Shown here one piece after another: positions 1-7,048 of a stretch of DNA of 16,391 nt; the stretch's first letter is position 1, and each line of letters begins with the position of its first letter. The position numbers and the translations under genes are program-made. The notes beneath the pieces were generated by a model. That model was not told where the DNA came from, did not search any database, and saw only the letters and a program-made list of their open reading frames with translations. Source of the DNA: an uncultured Porphyromonadaceae bacterium (GTDB taxonomy: Bacteria > Bacteroidota > Bacteroidia > Bacteroidales > Barnesiellaceae_A); the NCBI GenBank assembly GCA_900542255.1, contig UQMR01000050.1:1-16391 (forward strand), written 5' to 3'.

Positions 1-317
1 ATGTCAAATTTCCACCTGTGTTCTTCGGAATAAATTTTGCCACTACATTGTATGGCTTCTTTCTTTGTCAAGAGGCTCTCTATCATTTCTTTGGTGAATC
101 CGATGGTAGCACACAATTTTTCCATTCTCAGCATCTCTTTAAGCATCGGAAACCACTTGAATGCCTTTTCAAGCAAGGTGTTAAGCCGGGAAATTTCCCT
201 GTCTTTGGCTTCAAGTTCCCGATTATGTATTCCTTGAAGATTTGCGTATCTGCCTGCCGTGCTGTTCCTGTATTTGCCGCGCCATGATTTATGCTGCCGT
301 GTGCTATCGGTAGTCAT
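1..317 (-). pseudogene. C-terminal piece of a Bacteroidales mobilization relaxase, 5'-truncated, runs off the left edge
   Basis: Reading the minus strand from the ATG at 317-315 gives 105 residues without a stop to the window edge. The text matches what I know of the C-terminal tail of Bacteroides mobilization relaxases (MobB/BmgB type): a charged linker (HKSWRGKY, residues 9-16; RELEAKDREISRL, about 40-52), then KAFKWFPMLKEMLRMEKLC, then IGFTKE, and CSGKIYSEEHRWKF near the edge. The relaxase catalytic domain, which should precede this tail, is absent because that space holds the GNAT gene, whose TGA overlaps this ATG (ATGA). It is either a decayed remnant of a mobilizable element or a small translationally coupled ORF. 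The family assignment is from memory of motifs. The reading frame is seen directly, and the pseudogene status is inference. Confidence 0.55.
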
Positions 318-1282
318 TCTTTCAATGATTTGTGCATCAAGAAATTTGTAAGTCTCAGTCGGTTGGCTTTCTGTCTCTGAGTTTTTATAACCGTGTATCC
401 TTTTTTCTCAAAAAACGGTCGTGCCGTCAGGCTTGCTTCTGTGGTTATTTCAGTAACTCTAAATTGCATAGCTATATGTTCTACTCTGTGAAGGAGTTGG
501 GTAGCTACACCTTTTCCTTGCCAATCTTTATGTACGAACAGAGAGTGTAAATATCCCTCTTCGTTCATCGACGAGTAGCCTATCATGCGGTCATTGTCAT
601 CGAACGCTCCTATAAAGCGATGTTGAGAGAGTAAGTTTTTCAGCTTGGCACTGTCTATACAAGATGTCCAATCCTCTGCTTCTTCCTGAGTGTAGTCCCG
701 GATGTTGATATTTAGAATGGTAGAACGAAATAGATTTTGCATTTCGGGAATGTCTTTTTCTTCGAGTGAACGCATTTTGTATTTAGGTTGCGGTTCCTCT
801 GTTTTCTTTACCATAATATACTCATCCATGGTTTCCTGTGTAATTGTAAATCCGAGTTTGAGGTACAAGCCCACAGCGTAATTGGCTTTTTGTACTGAAA
901 GTGATATTTGGCGGTAACCCCTCTCTTGCAGCTCTCTGATTATCGTTTCCATCAGTCGGCGGCCGATGCCTTGGTTTCGGTATTCTTTGTATAGAGATAT
1001 AGAAAGTGATGGGGTAGTGTCGTCTACATGGCCATAATCGTGCATAATTCTTGTCCATACGGCACCTATAACTTTGCCATTATAATCTGCTACCCAGCAA
1101 TAATCGTCCCTTTTCGTGCCGAAATCTTCGATGTATATTTTCAGCTCCGGTAAATCAATCACGTCTCGCGGAGGAGCTTCCATTCCGTCGGGGATGAAGA
1201 TTGCCTCATAAAGAAAATCTCTCAGTAAAGGCGTTTCGTCGGGCTTCAAGGGCCGTATGGTGTATGGCATTGCTTTATCCAT
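314..1282 (-). CDS. Tandem-domain GNAT N-acetyltransferase
   Basis: A 322-residue protein made of two GNAT folds that would each bind acetyl-CoA and transfer the acetyl group to an amine; the substrate is unknown. Domain 1 spans about residues 6-160, with the acetyl-CoA pyrophosphate loop RNQGIG (102-107) and the motif-B stretch NYAVGLYLKLGF (134-145). Domain 2 spans about 168-320, with QGKGVA (255-260) and ARPFFEKKGY (287-296); it resembles YafP-like acetyltransferases. Single-domain GNATs are about 150-180 residues, so this is a natural fusion of two different domains rather than an internal duplication. Met5 at 1270 is an alternative start. It lies downstream of the YdeI-like gene with 111 bases between, and its stop overlaps the relaxase fragment. 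The fold is certain; the function is not. Confidence 0.9.
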   Translation of the reverse strand: MDKAMPYTIRPLKPDETPLLRDFLYEAIFIPDGMEAPPRDVIDLPELKIYIEDFGTKRDDYCWVADYNGKVIGAVWTRIMHDYGHVDDTTPSLSISLYKEYRNQGIGRRLMETIIRELQERGYRQISLSVQKANYAVGLYLKLGFTITQETMDEYIMVKKTEEPQPKYKMRSLEEKDIPEMQNLFRSTILNINIRDYTQEEAEDWTSCIDSAKLKNLLSQHRFIGAFDDNDRMIGYSSMNEEGYLHSLFVHKDWQGKGVATQLLHRVEHIAMQFRVTEITTEASLTARPFFEKKGYTVIKTQRQKANRLRLTNFLMHKSLKE

Positions 1283-1371
1283 GTTGCTTTATGTGGTATT
1301 AATGATGCAAAAAAAGGAGTTGTAATTTGTGTTGTGGAGAGGTTGAAGGGTTATTGAAGTGATGTTATGAA

Positions 1372-1386
1372 ATGAGACTATCTCAT
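1372..1386 (-). terminator. Small hairpin after the YdeI-like gene
   Basis: ATGAGA (1372-1377) and TCTCAT (1381-1386) form a 6-bp stem with a 3-base loop just past the YdeI-family stop codon. The T-tract on the minus strand is poor, so this is at best a weak terminator or 3' end stabiliser. Confidence 0.3.
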
Positions 1387-1393
1387 GGTGGCT

Positions 1394-1960
1394 TTATAAT
1401 CGGCCGTTGTCGTTCCATTCGCCGTAAAGGATGCCTTTGCGCGTGTTCTCAATCAGTTTGTCCAGCCGTTTCCTGAAAAGTTCCGGTTGGCGTCTTTTTA
1501 TTTGTATGGTATCTATTCTTACGCGTCTGTAAAGTTCCGGCAGTTGGCAGAAGTTTTTCCATACCGTGGGGTCGGATTGCAATTCATGCAGAATATCAGA
1601 GTCAATGGTAAAGCCGGTGTCTGTCATGTCTGGCAGCAAGGCTCTCCCGGCATCGGTCATCAGTCCCATCCGTTCCATCCTGCGACACCGCTCCTTGTTC
1701 AGCTCCGACCATTGGCTGCGTGATTTTCGGGGACAGAGCTTTTGAGCCGTCACCCCGTCGGAAATTTTTTTAGTGGTGCTGTCTATCCAACCGAAGCAGA
1801 GAGCCTCTTCCACGGCATCGACATACCAAAATGTGCAGTCGTCAGTGGGTCTGCCGCGTTTCACCACCACCCAGCATTCTGTCTCCTTGTCGTGGTTTTG
1901 TAGCAGCCATTCCCTTAATTCCACCCTCGATTTAGCATTCAGCAAATTATTTATTTTCAT
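1394..1960 (-). CDS. YdeI/OmpD-associated family protein
   Basis: A 188-residue soluble protein whose text matches the YdeI/OmdA family: an N-terminal segment ending in YVDAVEEALCFGWIDSTTKK, then LCPRKSRSQWSELNKERCRRMERMGLM, and a helical C-terminal half rich in R and L. Members were linked in enteric bacteria to antimicrobial peptide and polymyxin resistance, but their biochemistry is unclear and transfer of that role here would be a guess. The frame is open from an ATG at 1987, but I choose the ATG at 1960 (MKINNLLNAK): the promoter -7 element at 1996-2003 predicts a transcript start close to 1988-1990, which leaves no room for the upstream ATG. It is followed on the same strand by the GNAT gene. 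Confidence 0.85.
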   Translation of the reverse strand: MKINNLLNAKSRVELREWLLQNHDKETECWVVVKRGRPTDDCTFWYVDAVEEALCFGWIDSTTKKISDGVTAQKLCPRKSRSQWSELNKERCRRMERMGLMTDAGRALLPDMTDTGFTIDSDILHELQSDPTVWKNFCQLPELYRRVRIDTIQIKRRQPELFRKRLDKLIENTRKGILYGEWNDNGRL

Positions 1961-1995
1961 ATACTGTTGCCTGCTTTTGTCAGTCACTCATATTA

Positions 1996-2027
1996 CAAAG
2001 ATAGTGAAAGGCGAGTGTCGAGACAAC
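1996..2027 (-). promoter_or_regulatory. Bacteroidetes-type promoter for the YdeI-like gene, with an overlapping inverted repeat
   Basis: On the minus strand TATCTTTG (2003-1996) matches TAnnTTTG, and GTTG (2027-2024) sits 20 bp upstream as an imperfect -33 box. The -33 box lies within one arm of an imperfect inverted repeat, AACCGGAAAC / GTTTTCGGTT (2025-2047). Confidence 0.5.
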
Positions 2028-2047
2028 CGGAAACAAAGTTTTCGGTT

Positions 2048-2375
2048 TGGCTATGCCGAGCCGCATCCTATCTTATCCAAAGATATGCATTATATCTCAT
2101 TCGCAGAGATATTTTATTCTCTTCTCATACTCTTGTTTTATATGTGGAAATGTTATGCAGATATATAGCTGCATTGGATATGGTTTAGATACGATTATTT
2201 ATCCTCGCTATTGAACGAGAAAAGAGGGTGTAGCAGCAGTGTGAGACTTTGTAATGGAAAGGAGTTATGTGGATTTTTCTCTTTCTGGAAAAAGAGCTGC
2301 GAGGGGTGTTGGCTAGGGTATGAGGCGTGGCAGAAGGTTTTTATACAAGAATTTTCTGAAAAATGCGGGAGAAAG
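2048..2375. other. Gene-free stretch between the YdeI-like gene and tRNA-His
   Basis: About 330 bases with no convincing coding frame. Short ORFs here have random-looking composition and lack family motifs. Apart from minor hairpins such as CTCTTT...AAAAGAG near 2278-2296, I see nothing assignable. Confidence 0.6.
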
Positions 2376-2407
2376 TTTGGAGAATACGAAAAAAGAAGTT
2401 ACCTTTG
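2376..2407 (+). promoter_or_regulatory. Promoter of tRNA-His
   Basis: TTTG (2376-2379), a 20-bp spacer and TACCTTTG (2400-2407) are an exact match to the Bacteroidetes consensus. The predicted start is near 2413, just ahead of the tRNA. Confidence 0.85.
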
Positions 2408-2422
2408 CATCGCTTTTGAAAT

Positions 2423-2496
2423 GGTGGATGTAGCTCAGTGGTTAGAGCACCGGATTGTGGTTCCGGGTGTCGTGGGTTCGACTCCCATCTTCCACC
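2423..2496 (+). tRNA. tRNA-His (GTG)
   Basis: A full cloverleaf can be drawn: acceptor GTGGATG/CTTCCAC, D stem GCTC/GAGC, anticodon stem CCGGA/TCCGG around loop TTGTGGT (anticodon GTG), and T arm GTGGG-TTCGACT-CCCAT. The extra G at position -1 (2423) faces C73 (2496), the His identity pair, which fixes the 5' end. The acceptor stem has one U.U pair (6:67). CCA is not encoded. Confidence 0.97.
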
Positions 2497-2509
2497 CTTC
2501 TTAGTTGGT

Positions 2510-2539
2510 AAGAGCATCGCTTGCGCGATGCTCTTTTTT
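2510..2539 (+). terminator. Rho-independent terminator of tRNA-His
   Basis: A perfect 11-bp stem AAGAGCATCGC / GCGATGCTCTT (2510-2520, 2525-2535) with loop TTGC, followed by a run of T to 2539. Confidence 0.92.
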
Positions 2540-2986
2540 GTTGTCTCTCTTTTAGGTGATTGCAGGGCAGTAAAGGGTGGGCGCAGGCGTAGGGGCGGTA
2601 TCGCCTCGGCAGAGAGGGAGTATTCTTCTTATGGCGGAAAGAGGTGTAGATTCGGTTGGTCTGTGGCTTCTCTCGTTGTACTTGTTTTGGGAGCCCTGCT
2701 CCTTGTTGTGCTGCACTGTCGGGGCGGTTGCCTGCGATGTGTGCGGTGGCTCTCAGTTTTTCGTCGCATGCGATATGGCGGGTGGGCGAATTGTGCGGGT
2801 GCATTGTTTGCCTCGGCCTGTATGGCGGGATAGTGCCGTCGGGCTGTTGGGTGATTTGTGCTGCGGGTGTCTTGGTTGCGTGCTAGCTGTGTCGCGCCGT
2901 GTGGCGGGGCGAGCTGTGTGCGGGAGGTTTGTTGCTATGCGGCGGGCGGGGGCTGTGTGTGCCTGTCGGAATGGGGGGATAAAAGT
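2540..2986. other. G/T-rich gene-free stretch between converging tRNA units
   Basis: About 450 bases, visibly rich in G and T on the plus strand with many GCGGG and TGTGTG runs. Open frames exist on both strands, but the products are Cys/Gly/Arg-rich or Thr/Pro/Arg-rich without any domain motif, as expected of skewed GC-rich non-coding DNA. It is flanked by terminators on both sides. Confidence 0.65.
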
Positions 2987-3019
2987 AAGAGCGGTTACCC
3001 GGGTGGGATAACCGCTCTT
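2980..3019 (-). terminator. Terminator of tRNA-Lys
   Basis: An 11-bp perfect stem AAGAGCGGTTA (2987-2997) / TAACCGCTCTT (3009-3019) with an 11-base loop. On the minus strand it is followed by ACTTTTAT. It starts 3 bases after the tRNA end. Confidence 0.88.
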
Positions 3020-3022
3020 CTG

Positions 3023-3095
3023 TGATCCGCCTGGGGCTCGAACCCAGGACCCCAACATTAAAAGTGTTGTGCTCTACCAGCTGAGCTAGCGAATC
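3023..3095 (-). tRNA. tRNA-Lys (TTT)
   Basis: Read on the minus strand: acceptor GATTCGC/GCGGATC (one G.U), D stem GCTC/GAGC, anticodon stem CAACA/TGTTG around loop CTTTTAA (anticodon TTT), and T arm CTGGG-TTCGAGC-CCCAG, with discriminator A. CCA is not encoded. It has its own promoter and terminator. Confidence 0.97.
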
Positions 3096-3124
3096 ATCAG
3101 TAGTGCTTTCCTCTAAAAGCGTTG

Positions 3125-3155
3125 CAAAGGTATTGTTTATATTTATATCTGCAAA
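3125..3155 (-). promoter_or_regulatory. Promoter of tRNA-Lys
   Basis: On the minus strand TTTG (3155-3152), a 19-bp spacer and TACCTTTG (3132-3125), an exact consensus match about 30 bp upstream of the tRNA. It lies between the end of the permease gene and the tRNA. Confidence 0.85.
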
Positions 3156-3195
3156 ATTATGGCGCGATTTATTCTGTTAACAAATATTAATCGGC

Positions 3196-4314
3196 TCATT
3201 CCTTGCTGTTTGCAGAGCCATTTTCTTTCTCTTCATCGGGCATGATAATGTAGTGCCGGTAGTATGAGAGCAGCAGGGAGGTGAGCGGTAGGGCTATTAT
3301 CATGCCTATAACGCCCAGGAGCGAGCCCCATATCGAGAGCGACAGCAGGATGATGGCGGGGTTGAGCCCGGTGACGTTACCCATGATGCGGGGTACCAGG
3401 AATCCGTCTTGTATTACTTGTACGGTGAGATATACGGCAAGGGTGCATACGGCGAGCAGCCAGAAGTTGCTTCCTGTATCGGCTGCTCCTATGACGCAGA
3501 GTAGGGCGGCGGGGATGTAGCTGAGTATTTGCATGTAGGGTATCATGTTGAGCAGGCCTACGAGGAGTCCCAGCGGTATGGCCATGGGGAGCCCTATGAT
3601 GAGAAATCCTATGCAGTGCAGTATGCCTACGATGCTTGCCACGAGGGCTTGTCCGCGAAAGTAGCGGTTCATGCTCTCTTTCACGTCGTTTCCTATGCTG
3701 AATATGGGCTTGCGGTATTTGCGGGGAATGAGGCGGCCGAAGCCGTTGATGATGTTGTCGTAGTCGAGCAGGATAAAGAATACGTATAGCAGGACGATGC
3801 CCCAGCTTATGATGGTGATGAGGCCGTGTATCGACGAGGATAACAGGTTGTAGGCTTGTGTGAGTGCGTTACGGCCCAGTTCGCTCCACTGTTCGCGGCT
3901 GAGTAGTGCGCCTATATTTTCGAGCGATATATAATTTTTGATGATTTCTTGGAGTTCTTGCGGGAAGAAGGGTATGTCGTGTGTAGAGCTTGCGTAGACC
4001 GCGGCGAGGTGGTAGAGGTGCTGGGTCTCGTTGATAATCATAGGGGTTATAAGTGCGATGATGGCCGCCAGTGCTATGGTTATCTCGGTCAGGGTGAGGA
4101 TGATGGCTATGATGCGTTTGCGCAGCCGCATGATGCGTTGGTTCCATTCTACCAAGGGGTTGATCATATAGGCTATGAGCCATGCTACGAAGAAGGGCAG
4201 CAACACGCCTTTGAGCCGGTTTATGAGCAGTATGATGCCTGTAATGATGATGAGGGCAATGACGATGCGTACTACGCGGTCGAAGGTGAAGGGTCGCTTG
4301 AAGTAGTCTATCAT
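3196..4314 (-). CDS. AI-2E family transporter (PerM/TqsA-like permease)
   Basis: A 372-residue polytopic inner-membrane protein. Hydrophobic helices lie at about residues 13-32, 36-55, 70-95, 165-190, 215-262, 280-305 and 318-355. The C-terminal half shows the family hallmarks: NMIPYMQILSYIP in the middle, then DGFLVPRIMGNVTGLNP and the glycine-rich WGSLLGVIGMIIALP. Members of this superfamily include quorum-signal exporters (TqsA) and Na+/H+ antiporters, so the substrate cannot be named; AI-2 export is not implied by the family name. The start at 4314 (MIDYFKRPFTF) is chosen over an upstream in-frame start at 4512: the extra 66 residues are Thr/Arg-rich, overlap the tdk gene out of frame, and have no family counterpart. 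It follows tdk by 76 bases with no promoter seen between, so cotranscription is likely. Confidence 0.9.
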   Translation of the reverse strand: MIDYFKRPFTFDRVVRIVIALIIITGIILLINRLKGVLLPFFVAWLIAYMINPLVEWNQRIMRLRKRIIAIILTLTEITIALAAIIALITPMIINETQHLYHLAAVYASSTHDIPFFPQELQEIIKNYISLENIGALLSREQWSELGRNALTQAYNLLSSSIHGLITIISWGIVLLYVFFILLDYDNIINGFGRLIPRKYRKPIFSIGNDVKESMNRYFRGQALVASIVGILHCIGFLIIGLPMAIPLGLLVGLLNMIPYMQILSYIPAALLCVIGAADTGSNFWLLAVCTLAVYLTVQVIQDGFLVPRIMGNVTGLNPAIILLSLSIWGSLLGVIGMIIALPLTSLLLSYYRHYIIMPDEEKENGSANSKE

Positions 4315-4390
4315 TGTATTGCGGTATCGTAGGGTTGTTTTGTTCTTTTTGTGCTGTGAGGGTGTGTTGTGTGTCGTTGCAGAAGGGTTG

Positions 4391-4999
4391 TCAGGTGTGT
4401 GCCGTGTCGTTCTCGGCGTCTTTCTCCTTCTCGTGTTTGAGGTAGCATTTGCGGCACAAGGGCTGGTATTCGTTTCTCTCGCCCAGGAGTACGCGGCGGT
4501 CGCTGTCGACAAGTCGGTAGGAGTAGTTGGCGATGTGGCCGCACTCGACGCAGATAGCGTGCACCTTGGTTACGTCGTCGGCGATGGAGAGCAGGGCGGG
4601 CATAGGGCCGAAGGGGATGCGGCGGAAGTCCATGTCCAACCCGGCTACGATGACGCGTGTACCGTTGTTGGCAAGCTCGCTGCATACTTCTACGATGCCG
4701 TCGTCGAAGAACTGGGCTTCGTCTATTCCTACGACATCGACGTCGCTTGTCATGAGCAATATGCTGTGGGAGTTGTCTACCGGTGTAGAGTGTATGGCGT
4801 TGCTGTCGTGCGATACGATGTCTTCTTCTGAGTATCGCTTGTCTATGGCGGGCTTGAATATCTCTACCCGTTGGCGGGCTATCTTGGCACGTTTGAGGCG
4901 GCGTATCAGCTCTTCGGTTTTGCCGGAGAACATCGAGCCGCATATTACCTCAATGCAGCCTCTGCGGCTGGTCTCGTAGTTGTTTTCGTTGAATATCAT
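4391..4999 (-). CDS. tdk: Thymidine kinase (type II, TK1-like)
   Basis: Cytosolic enzyme that phosphorylates thymidine to dTMP with ATP in the pyrimidine salvage pathway. From the chosen start it has 202 residues, normal for the family. The P-loop GSMFSGKT is at residues 21-28, the catalytic carboxylate lies in DEAQFF (Glu94), and the lasso domain carries the four zinc cysteines as CVEC (150-153) and CRKC (182-185). The start at 4999 (MIFNENN) is preferred to the ATG at 5011 because the shorter N-terminus matches the length of Bacteroides Tdk as I recall it. All catalytic landmarks are present, so the gene should be functional. It lies 102 bases downstream of the esterase and 76 bases upstream of the permease on the same strand. 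Confidence 0.96.
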   Translation of the reverse strand: MIFNENNYETSRRGCIEVICGSMFSGKTEELIRRLKRAKIARQRVEIFKPAIDKRYSEEDIVSHDSNAIHSTPVDNSHSILLMTSDVDVVGIDEAQFFDDGIVEVCSELANNGTRVIVAGLDMDFRRIPFGPMPALLSIADDVTKVHAICVECGHIANYSYRLVDSDRRVLLGERNEYQPLCRKCYLKHEKEKDAENDTAHT

Positions 5000-5101
5000 T
5001 GTTGTTGGCAAATAGTAGGTTGTCGTATTGGGGTAGTTTGTCGTGTGCCGTCGTCAGGCAACGTATGGTTGTGCGGTTTCGGGCGGCATTGCCTGCGGCG
5101 G

Positions 5102-5914
5102 TTATTTTGTTACATAAGTCTCTATCCATTGTTGCAGGGTGGCGAGCAGCATGTCGTGGTAGGCAAACGTTTCGCGCGAGCCCCATCCGTGCCCGCCTGT
5201 GGGTACGATGTGCAACTCGGCCGGGATTCCTTTTTCGGTGAGTGCCTTATAGTATCGCAGGCTGTTTGCTATGGGTACGGCATTGTCGTCTTGGCTTACC
5301 ATGATGTAGGCAGGGGGTGTGCCGGCTTTTACTTGCAGCTCGTTGGAGTATTGCCTTATCAGTGCGGTATCGGGGGTTTCGCCCAGCAGTCTGGTGCGCG
5401 ACCCGGCATGGGTGATGGTCTCGTCCATCGATACGACGGGGTAGAGCAATATCTGGAAGGCCGGTTGTGTATCGGCGTGGTATGCCGTGGCAAGTGTCGT
5501 GGCCAGATGTCCGCCGGCCGAAGAGCCCATCACTCCTATCCGCCGCGGGTCTATGCCCCATACCCGGGCGTGGCCTGCTATGCCTCTCATGGCCTCTTCG
5601 AGGCTGGCCAAGGGTGCTGCGCTGTTGCCGTATGGCAGGGTGTAGCTGAGTACGAAAACGGTGATGCCGTTTTGGCAGAAGAAGGGGGCGAAATTGCGAC
5701 CTTCGTAGTCCATCGTTTTATATTGGTATCCGCCTCCGGGGCATATTATGATAGCCGCTCCGCAGGGCTTTTCGGGGGTGTACATCTCCATGTACGGGCG
5801 GTTGTCGGTGTAGGCTTGGTCTATGGGGGTGCCGTCTAAGGCGATGTAGTTTGTGTTTTGCGCCGAGCCCGCGAGTGTGGCCGTGAGCAGCAGAGATGCA
5901 AGGGTATGTTTCAT
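5102..5914 (-). CDS. Secreted alpha/beta-hydrolase esterase (acetyl-xylan-esterase/BD-FAE-like)
   Basis: A 270-residue hydrolase with an N-terminal signal peptide (MKHTLASLLLTATLAGSAQ), so it acts in the periplasm or outside. The oxyanion-hole motif CPGGGY is at 58-63, the nucleophile elbow GSSAGG at 130-135 (Ser132), the acid is probably Asp209 or Asp210 in SQDD, and the histidine is His242 in GGHGWG. This layout is that of esterases that remove acetyl or feruloyl groups from plant polysaccharides, or of related carboxylesterases. The substrate is inferred from family resemblance only; no polysaccharide-utilization genes (SusC/SusD, glycoside hydrolases) are nearby. No separate promoter is evident in the 46 bases between it and the upstream ncRNA terminator, so readthrough from that RNA is possible. 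Confidence 0.9.
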   Translation of the reverse strand: MKHTLASLLLTATLAGSAQNTNYIALDGTPIDQAYTDNRPYMEMYTPEKPCGAAIIICPGGGYQYKTMDYEGRNFAPFFCQNGITVFVLSYTLPYGNSAAPLASLEEAMRGIAGHARVWGIDPRRIGVMGSSAGGHLATTLATAYHADTQPAFQILLYPVVSMDETITHAGSRTRLLGETPDTALIRQYSNELQVKAGTPPAYIMVSQDDNAVPIANSLRYYKALTEKGIPAELHIVPTGGHGWGSRETFAYHDMLLATLQQWIETYVTK

Positions 5915-5954
5915 GCTGTGTATATCGTATATCGGTTTCCCTGTTGTGTGTATA

Positions 5955-6195
5955 ACAAGTAAGGCATCGTCCCCTAGGAGTCGATGCCTTTATGAGAAGG
6001 GTCACACCGAAGAATGCGATGAAACTCCGAAAAACAGGATTTGAGTGCCTCCGCCCCTTTGTAATCCACCGTGCTAAGCATCTTCTCTCGAAGTGTGGCC
6101 CGCCATTGGAGCGCAAAGCTTTTCTCGGTATTTCATAAAATTTGATGAGTTTCCCAATCTACTTGAGTGCGACCCGAAATTCTCATCGTTTATGG
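5955..6195 (-). ncRNA. ssrS: Structured non-coding RNA resembling 6S RNA
   Basis: A non-coding transcript is predicted from a consensus promoter (6232-6201) to a terminator hairpin (5990-5961). The core between them closes on itself: ATGAGAA (6186-6180) pairs with TTCTCAT (5998-5992), and after a 4-base bulge GGGTCGCAC (6175-6167) pairs with GTGTGACCC (6007-5999). Further in, GAAACTC (6153-6147) pairs with GAGTTTC (6027-6021) and CCGAGAAAA (6128-6120) with TTTTTCGG (6034-6027). An A/T-rich asymmetric bulge lies between these last two, and small hairpins lie at the tip. A 195-nt rod with a large internal bulge fits 6S RNA, the RNA polymerase holoenzyme mimic. The fold and flanking signals are seen; the 6S name is inference. 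It could instead be another sRNA or a leader of the esterase gene. Confidence 0.6.
5961..5990 (-). terminator. Terminator hairpin of the 6S-like RNA
   Basis: A 9-bp perfect stem AAGGCATCG / CGATGCCTT (5961-5969, 5982-5990) with a 12-base loop. On the minus strand it is followed by ACTTGTT, a modest T-rich tail. Confidence 0.6.
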
Positions 6196-6200
6196 TATTA

Positions 6201-6232
6201 CAAAAGTAATATATGGTATCGTGAAATGCAAG
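6201..6232 (-). promoter_or_regulatory. Promoter of the 6S-like RNA
   Basis: On the minus strand CTTG (6232-6229), a 20-bp spacer and TACTTTTG (6208-6201). It lies between the end of the pseudouridine synthase gene and the RNA; the predicted start is near 6195. Confidence 0.75.
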
Positions 6233-6289
6233 TTTTCGAATGTTAATTTTTATATCGAATGGTTTCTTTTTTCTTTTTCTCCCTCTTTT

Positions 6290-6997
6290 TCAATTCTCTG
6301 ATTTTGAGGTTTCGCTTGCGGCGTTGGCAATTTGTTCCAGGTCGTGCCATAGCTTTTCGTCGGGGACCGGCGCAACCACATCGATGATTTGGTGTGATAC
6401 GGGATGCTCGAAGACTATGCGTCGTGCCAGCAGCGATATGCCGCCATCGGCATTGGAGCGTTCTGCACCATATTTCAGGTCGCCTTTTATGGGGCATCCC
6501 ATGCGGGCGAGTTGGCAGCGTATTTGGTGGTGGCGGCCGGTTTTCAGGTCTATTTCGAGCAGAAAGTATCGCTCGCCGGCAGCCAGCAGGCGGTAGTTCA
6601 GCTCGGCGCGTTGTGTGCCGGGGCGTGCCGTGTCATAGGCGATGCTTTTGTTGTTTTTCTCGTTGCGTGCGAGGAAGTGCAGCAATGAGCCTTGGTCGTG
6701 GGGCGGCCGGTTCTTTACGATGGCATAGTAGGTTTTCTTTATCTCGCCTTTCTTGAACATCTCGTTGAGCCTCGAAAGGGCTTTGCTCGTTTTGGCAAAG
6801 ATTACCAGTCCGCTCACGGGGCGGTCTAACCGGTGTGTAACGCCCACAAATACGTTGCCGGGCTTGTTGTATTTCTTTTTGAGCCACTCCTTCAACGTTT
6901 CGCTCAGCGGGGTGTCGCCTGTTTTATCGCCCTGCACTATCTCGTGGCAATTTTTGTTGACGATGATGATGTGATTGTCTTCGTATATGACTTCCAT
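6290..6997 (-). CDS. RluA-family RNA pseudouridine synthase
   Basis: A 235-residue enzyme that would isomerise specific uridines in rRNA or tRNA to pseudouridine. The catalytic motif THRLDRPVSG is at residues 54-63 with the essential Asp58. Further landmarks are the stretch KTYYAIVK (about 88-95) and KTGRHHQIRCQLA (about 152-164), the usual RluA-family RNA-binding motif. No N-terminal S4 domain is present, so it is of the short RluA/TruC-like class; the exact target base cannot be assigned. The last residues (SETSKSEN) are a low-complexity tail. It lies downstream of the fabG terminator and has no clear promoter of its own. Confidence 0.93.
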   Translation of the reverse strand: MEVIYEDNHIIIVNKNCHEIVQGDKTGDTPLSETLKEWLKKKYNKPGNVFVGVTHRLDRPVSGLVIFAKTSKALSRLNEMFKKGEIKKTYYAIVKNRPPHDQGSLLHFLARNEKNNKSIAYDTARPGTQRAELNYRLLAAGERYFLLEIDLKTGRHHQIRCQLARMGCPIKGDLKYGAERSNADGGISLLARRIVFEHPVSHQIIDVVAPVPDEKLWHDLEQIANAASETSKSEN

Positions 6998-7048
6998 GTT
7001 TTTATAAAGAGAGCTGCTTGGGGTGTGTCCTGCTTATGGTGCAGGTGT

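Noticed and set aside
2211..2504. A 97-residue plus-strand frame ending inside tRNA-His
   Set aside because: It reads through the tRNA promoter and most of the tRNA gene, and has no family motif.
2577..3011. A 144-residue plus-strand frame between the two tRNA genes
   Set aside because: Cys/Gly/Arg-rich random text that runs into the tRNA-Lys terminator; overlapping frames on both strands are equally open, as expected of GC-rich non-coding DNA.
4315..4512. Longer N-terminus for the AI-2E family permease
   Set aside because: The extra residues are low-complexity Thr/Arg text overlapping tdk; the family starts at the first membrane helix region.
4871..5839. A 322-residue open frame on the plus strand opposite the esterase and tdk genes
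   Set aside because: It is antisense to two proteins with full catalytic motifs; its composition (Gly, Cys, Val, Tyr rich) and lack of any motif fit a shadow of biased codon use.
5102..5914. The esterase as part of a polysaccharide-utilization locus
   Set aside because: No SusC/SusD pair, glycoside hydrolase or hybrid two-component sensor is present in the window; its neighbours are housekeeping genes.
5718..6116. A 132-residue minus-strand frame overlapping the 6S-like RNA and the esterase start
   Set aside because: It crosses the terminator hairpin and the esterase gene in another frame; the region is better explained by the folded RNA.
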